This document shows, one piece after another, positions 60,227 through 64,000 of a DNA stretch of 64,000 nt. Below the pieces are notes generated by a model. That model was given only the letters and a program-made list of their open reading frames with translations, was not told the DNA's origin and did not search any database. Source of the stretch: Deltaproteobacteria bacterium (GTDB taxonomy: Bacteria > Myxococcota > Myxococcia > Myxococcales > SZAS-1); the NCBI GenBank assembly GCA_018266075.1, contig JAFEBB010000010.1, positions 62,001 to 126,000 of the forward strand, in the 5' to 3' direction. Made by a program: the position numbers and the translations under genes. Numbering within the stretch: position 1 is the stretch's first letter; each line of letters begins with the position of its first letter.

Positions 60227-63200
60227 TCACGCGCGCAGGCGAGCGAGGGCCGCCGCCAGGATCGCCGCGGCGCCGCGCTGGCCCGGACCCGCAAGGGCCG
60301 CCGCGCGATCCCACGCGCGCGGATCCGCGCTGGCGAACGCCGGATCCAGGAGCGTGCGGCCCACCAGCGCGCCCAGCCCGTCGTCGACGACCGCCGCAGC
60401 CAGCGCATCCGCCGCATCCTCCAGCGTCACCACCAGCGGCGCCACGCCCAGGCCGCGGGTGCGCGCGAGCTCGGTGAGGAGCTTGTCGGGCTCGTCGGCG
60501 AAGGGCAGCGCCAGGCCCGCGCGCGCGAGGGCCCGCGCGAGCACGAAGTCCTGCACGCGCGCCGGCAGCGAGAAGAGCCCGATGCCCACCTGCAGCGCGT
60601 TCGGGCCCGCGTAGGCGACGGTCGAGGAGCCCGGATCCATCTTCACCGCGGGCTTGGGCACGCCCAGCGCGTCGGCGAGCGCGCCCACGCGGTTGAGCAG
60701 CACCGGGCCGCCGTTGCGCAGCGTGCTCGGCGCAGCGGGCAGCGCGGCCCAGCGGGCAGCGGCGGTCTCGGCGAGCGCGCTCTGCCAACCCGCGCCGATG
60801 GCTCCGAGGAGGTCCGCGCGCACGGTCGGCTCGAGCGAGATCTCCGACGGCTTCTCCGGGAGCTGCCCGCCGAGGAAGGCGTCCAGCGACTCGGCGGCGC
60901 GCAGCAGCGGCTCCAGGCGCGCATCGCGGGCGGCGCCGGCCATCTCGGTCCAGCGCTCGCGATTGCCCGGGTTCCGCCGCGCCAGCTCCGCACGCGCCAG
61001 CGCCGCCTCACGGCCGCGGTGCAGCTTGGCCAGGCGCGTGGCCTGCGCCGAGAGCTCCGCGTCGTTCGCGGGCGCGAGCCCGAAGGCCTCATCGGCGAGC
61101 TCGGCGGCGAGCGCGAGATCCTCCAGCTCCTTCTCGGCGCGCGCGGCCAGGCTGCGCAGCGTCTTCGCGGCCTCGGCGTCGTCGGACTCGAGCGCCAGCT
61201 CGCGCGCCAGCGACAGGTGATCCTCGAGCCGGCCCAGCTTGTCGGAGAGCGACACCAGCTGCACCAACAGCTCGTGATCGTCGGGCGCCTTCTCGCGGGC
61301 CTGGGTGAGCAGCGGGTAGGCCTTCTTGAGCTCGCCGCGATCCACGAGCGCCTGGGCCACGCGCCGCAGGTGCGGCCGAACGGCGTCGGCGCCCGCGAGC
61401 TCGTACAACGCCAACGCCGCCTGCTCGCGCGGAGCGTCCAGGTTGCCGGCGTCGGCGTGGCGCAGGGCCTCGCGCAGCGCGAGCTCGTCGCCCGGCGTGA
61501 GCGCGTGCGCCGCCAGGGCCGCCTCGGCCGCGCCCGCGTGATCCCCGCGCGCGCCCAACAGCTCCGCGCGCGCCAGGTGCATCATCGCCTGCTCGTGCGG
61601 CTCGGGCTCGAGCGCGGCCAGCCGCGACAACGCCTCCAGCTCGCGCGCCGGATCCGCCTCGGCCTTGGCCAGCTCGCGCAGGTCGCGCCAGGCGGCCACG
61701 TCGTCGGGCACCCGCTCCACGAGCAGCACCTGGTGCTCCAGGGCCACGCCGCGCAGCCCGGCCTCGCGCTCCAGCGCGGCCAGCTCGCGGAGCGCCTGGG
61801 TGCGCTCGGCGTCGGCGAGCTCGGTGTCTTCGTAGAGGCCGGCCAGCGCGCGCAGCTCGGCCGCCCGGTCGCGCGACGCGCGCGCCTGCTCGAGCAGCGA
61901 CTTCCGCAGCGCCACGGTGGCGCCGAGCTTGAGCCGGGCCTCGAGGTGGCGCACGGCATCCGCCGGGCGCTTGCCACGCGTGGCCAGCTCCGCGAGCCGC
62001 TCCAGGAAGTGCGGCTGCAGCGCGTGCGGCCCGCCTTGCAAGAGCTGCTCGAAGAGCTCGACCGCGCGCGGATCGCGGCCGAGCTCGAAGGCGAGCTCCG
62101 CCAGATCGCGCTGCACGCCCACGTTGCCCGGGTGCGCGCGCAGGCTGCGCTCGTAGGCCTCGAAGGCCTCGGGTAGCGCCTCGAGCGTGCCCTCGTAGAG
62201 CTCGCCCAGCTCCTGCAGCACGAGCCCGCGCTCCTGCGGATCGGTGAGCGCCTCGGCGCGCTTCTCGTAGAGCGCGGCGAGCTCGCGGTCATGGTCGCCG
62301 TCGACGAGCATCTCGCGCAGGGCCGCGAAGGGCTCCTTGGCAGCAGGCGCGGCGTTGAACGCCTTCTCGAGCGCGGCGCGGCGCGCATCGCCCTCGAGGA
62401 GCTCGGCTTGCTCGAGGAAGAGCGCCACCTTTTCGACGCGCGGCGCGGCCTGCGCCCAGCGACCGAGCACGTCGGCGCGCGCGGCTTCATCGAGCTCCGG
62501 GAGCAGCGCGCGCAGCTCGGACGCGGCCTTCTCGTCGGTCTCGAGCGCCTCGAGGAGAACCTCGGCGGCCTGCGCGGGCTGCTTGGCGCGGGCGAGGAGC
62601 TGGGCGCGGCGACGCAGCAGCGCGGCGCCAGACTGCGGGAGCTTCGCGAGCTGGGCAGCGGCCTCGGCGGCCTCGCCCGCAGCCTCGAGGGCCTCGGCGA
62701 GCTTCTCGATGCGATCCGCGCTCGGATCCGCGTCGGTCGCCGCGCGCAGCGCCTGCAAGGCGCCGCTCGCATCTCCGCGGCTCCGACGGAGCGCTGCGAG
62801 TCGACCGAGGGCATCGGCGCGCGCGGCAGGCTTGGCCTCGCGCTTGCCCTGCACCTCGAGGGCGAGCTCCTGCGCGGCGACGTCGCCCGCCTTCTCGGCC
62901 GCGCGTCCGAGGGCGCGCGCGAGCAAGAGATCGTCGGGGCTCTGCGCGAGCGCCGCGCGGTGGGCGCGGACCGCCGCGGCGTTGTCGTGCGCGGCCTCCC
63001 AGGCCTGCGCTGCCTCGGCCCACGAGGTCGCGCTCGGCGATGCCTCGGCGCGCGCCTGGTGAAGCTGCGCGAGCTCGGTGGTGTTGCCTTGCTCGGCGAG
63101 GAGAGCGGCGAGGTGCGCGAACGCCTCGGCGTCGGCGTGGTCGCGCTCCCAGATCGCGCGCCAGCTGCCGATCTCTGCGGCCGTGTCGCCACGGCTGGCG

Positions 63201-64000
63201 GCGAGCTCGGCCACGCGGCGGTAGAGCTCTGCCTGCTCCGACGCCGGTGCTTCCTTCGCGGCACGCAGCAGCGCTTCCTGCGCGAGATCGTTCTGCTGCA
63301 GCGCGAGCGCGGCGTCGGCGAGCTGCCGCTGCCAGGCTCCGTTCGAGGGCGCGCGCTCCACCGCGCTGCGCAACGCGAGCAGCGCCGCATCGGGTCGCGC
63401 GGCCGCGGTCCACGCTTGCGAGGCGCGATAGAGCGCCTCGGCCTGCTCGGCATGCGGGAGTCGCGCGGCCAGGCTCTCCTCCGCGCGCGCCAGCTCTTCC
63501 GCGTCGTTCGTGCTCCGCGCGAGATCCACCAGCGCGCGAAGCGCGGTGGCGTCCTTCGTATCCAGCGAGGCCGCGCGAAGCAGCGCCGCACGCGCGCGCG
63601 CCAGCTCGCTGCCGCTGCGCCAGGCCTGCGCGGCCTCCATGAGGAGCGACGCCGCGCCCTTGGGCTCCAGCGACGCGCGCTGCTCCAGCGCCTCCGCCAA
63701 CTGCAGCGGCGCGTTCTGCTTGCGCGCGAGGGCCTCGGTGCGCTGCCACGCGAGGAGCTGCTCCGGTCCCTCCGCCAAGCGGGCCCAGGCGAGAAGCGCG
63801 GCGTGGGCGGCCCCGGGATCCTTCTCGGTGAGCAGCTCCGCCAGCTCGCGACGCAGCGTGGTGCGCGCCTTCAGCTCGGGCTCGAGCTCGACGAGCGCGG
63901 CGAGCACGTCGCGCCGCTCGGTCCACTCGCCGTCCTGGCGCAGGTCCACCGTGGCCGCACGCAAGGCCTCGAGGTGGTTCGGATCGGCGCGACGCGCTTC
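60227..64000 (-). CDS. giant TPR-repeat protein, N-terminus beyond window
   Basis: At least 1257 residues, running off the right edge; the frame stays open to base 64000 (reading ...EARRADPNHLEALR). Nearly all of it is degenerate TPR helical pairs, rich in Ala, Leu, Glu and Arg, with L-x-x-L/A-x-x-x-x-A spacing over about 1100 residues. The last ~190 residues are different: a globular region with LPAAPSTLRNGG, YAGPNALQVGIGLFSLPARVQDF and LLDPAFASADPRAW. Very large TPR proteins are typical of myxobacteria and probably serve as scaffolds. The function is unknown. Confidence 0.85.
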   Translation of the reverse strand, partial: EARRADPNHLEALRAATVDLRQDGEWTERRDVLAALVELEPELKARTTLRRELAELLTEKDPGAAHAALLAWARLAEGPEQLLAWQRTEALARKQNAPLQLAEALEQRASLEPKGAASLLMEAAQAWRSGSELARARAALLRAASLDTKDATALRALVDLARSTNDAEELARAEESLAARLPHAEQAEALYRASQAWTAAARPDAALLALRSAVERAPSNGAWQRQLADAALALQQNDLAQEALLRAAKEAPASEQAELYRRVAELAASRGDTAAEIGSWRAIWERDHADAEAFAHLAALLAEQGNTTELAQLHQARAEASPSATSWAEAAQAWEAAHDNAAAVRAHRAALAQSPDDLLLARALGRAAEKAGDVAAQELALEVQGKREAKPAARADALGRLAALRRSRGDASGALQALRAATDADPSADRIEKLAEALEAAGEAAEAAAQLAKLPQSGAALLRRRAQLLARAKQPAQAAEVLLEALETDEKAASELRALLPELDEAARADVLGRWAQAAPRVEKVALFLEQAELLEGDARRAALEKAFNAAPAAKEPFAALREMLVDGDHDRELAALYEKRAEALTDPQERGLVLQELGELYEGTLEALPEAFEAYERSLRAHPGNVGVQRDLAELAFELGRDPRAVELFEQLLQGGPHALQPHFLERLAELATRGKRPADAVRHLEARLKLGATVALRKSLLEQARASRDRAAELRALAGLYEDTELADAERTQALRELAALEREAGLRGVALEHQVLLVERVPDDVAAWRDLRELAKAEADPARELEALSRLAALEPEPHEQAMMHLARAELLGARGDHAGAAEAALAAHALTPGDELALREALRHADAGNLDAPREQAALALYELAGADAVRPHLRRVAQALVDRGELKKAYPLLTQAREKAPDDHELLVQLVSLSDKLGRLEDHLSLARELALESDDAEAAKTLRSLAARAEKELEDLALAAELADEAFGLAPANDAELSAQATRLAKLHRGREAALARAELARRNPGNRERWTEMAGAARDARLEPLLRAAESLDAFLGGQLPEKPSEISLEPTVRADLLGAIGAGWQSALAETAAARWAALPAAPSTLRNGGPVLLNRVGALADALGVPKPAVKMDPGSSTVAYAGPNALQVGIGLFSLPARVQDFVLARALARAGLALPFADEPDKLLTELARTRGLGVAPLVVTLEDAADALAAAVVDDGLGALVGRTLLDPAFASADPRAWDRAAALAGPGQRGAAAILAAALARLRA

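Overview
The window is chromosomal DNA from a very GC-rich, Gram-negative bacterium that looks like a member of the Myxococcota (myxobacteria and relatives). The reasons are strong G/C bias at third codon positions, several outer-membrane barrel proteins and lipoproteins with Thr/Gly/Ser linkers and Cys-rich modules, a short DUF2378-like protein (a family essentially restricted to Myxococcales), an NtrC-type regulator with sigma54-like promoters nearby, and a recA upstream region that partly fits the Myxococcus-type LexA box. The species cannot be named from the sequence. No rRNA, tRNA or CRISPR array was seen.

Layout. 0-10.3 kb: a nucleotidyltransferase-like gene, a cysteine desulfurase, two tandem paralogous TPR-like membrane proteins, an MFS transporter, recA, a LysM/peptidoglycan-binding protein, an MDR-family oxidoreductase and rplM-rpsI. 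10.3-14.8 kb: a FecR-like protein, the DUF2378 protein, an IS110-family element with a 4 x 67-bp tandem array beside it, and a divergent pirin/HxlR pair. 14.9-21 kb: PolX polymerase, then pdhA-pdhB-pdhC with a translationally coupled CXXCH lipoprotein. 21-26 kb: a TetR-EmrB-EmrA-TolC-like efflux operon. 26-36 kb: Nudix, histone-deacetylase-like, O-methyltransferase, truA, a Fur-box-preceded FMN-binding/4-TM pair, a DHH phosphoesterase, secreted proteins and glucokinase. 36-43 kb: an RNA-repair cassette (RNA ligase plus HD-Pnk) abutting the convergent oxidative pentose-phosphate cluster gnd-zwf-opcA-pgl. 43-52 kb: murJ, dtd, HIT, a metallophosphoesterase lipoprotein, a TPR protein, a queuosine-precursor transporter, an esterase and an HTTM-DCC fusion. 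52-64 kb: an outer-membrane protein, a coiled-coil protein and a sigma54 activator, SlyD, a GH1 glycosidase, a lipoprotein-queC-VanX-like operon, and the C-terminal part of a giant TPR protein that runs off the window.

How the genes work together. Central carbon flow is well represented: glucokinase feeds the pentose-phosphate operon, and the PDH operon makes acetyl-CoA. Pirin, HxlR, pdhC and an O-methyltransferase are linked by a shared dispersed array of GTAAC-containing ~18-bp units. Other strong signals are (i) GGATCC-based palindromes that embed stop codons at gene ends, (ii) the rare octamer GATATATC six times, including at rare AGA/ATA codons, (iii) TANNNT boxes 6-9 nt before start codons, which suggest leaderless transcription, and (iv) an iron-regulated FMN-protein cassette.
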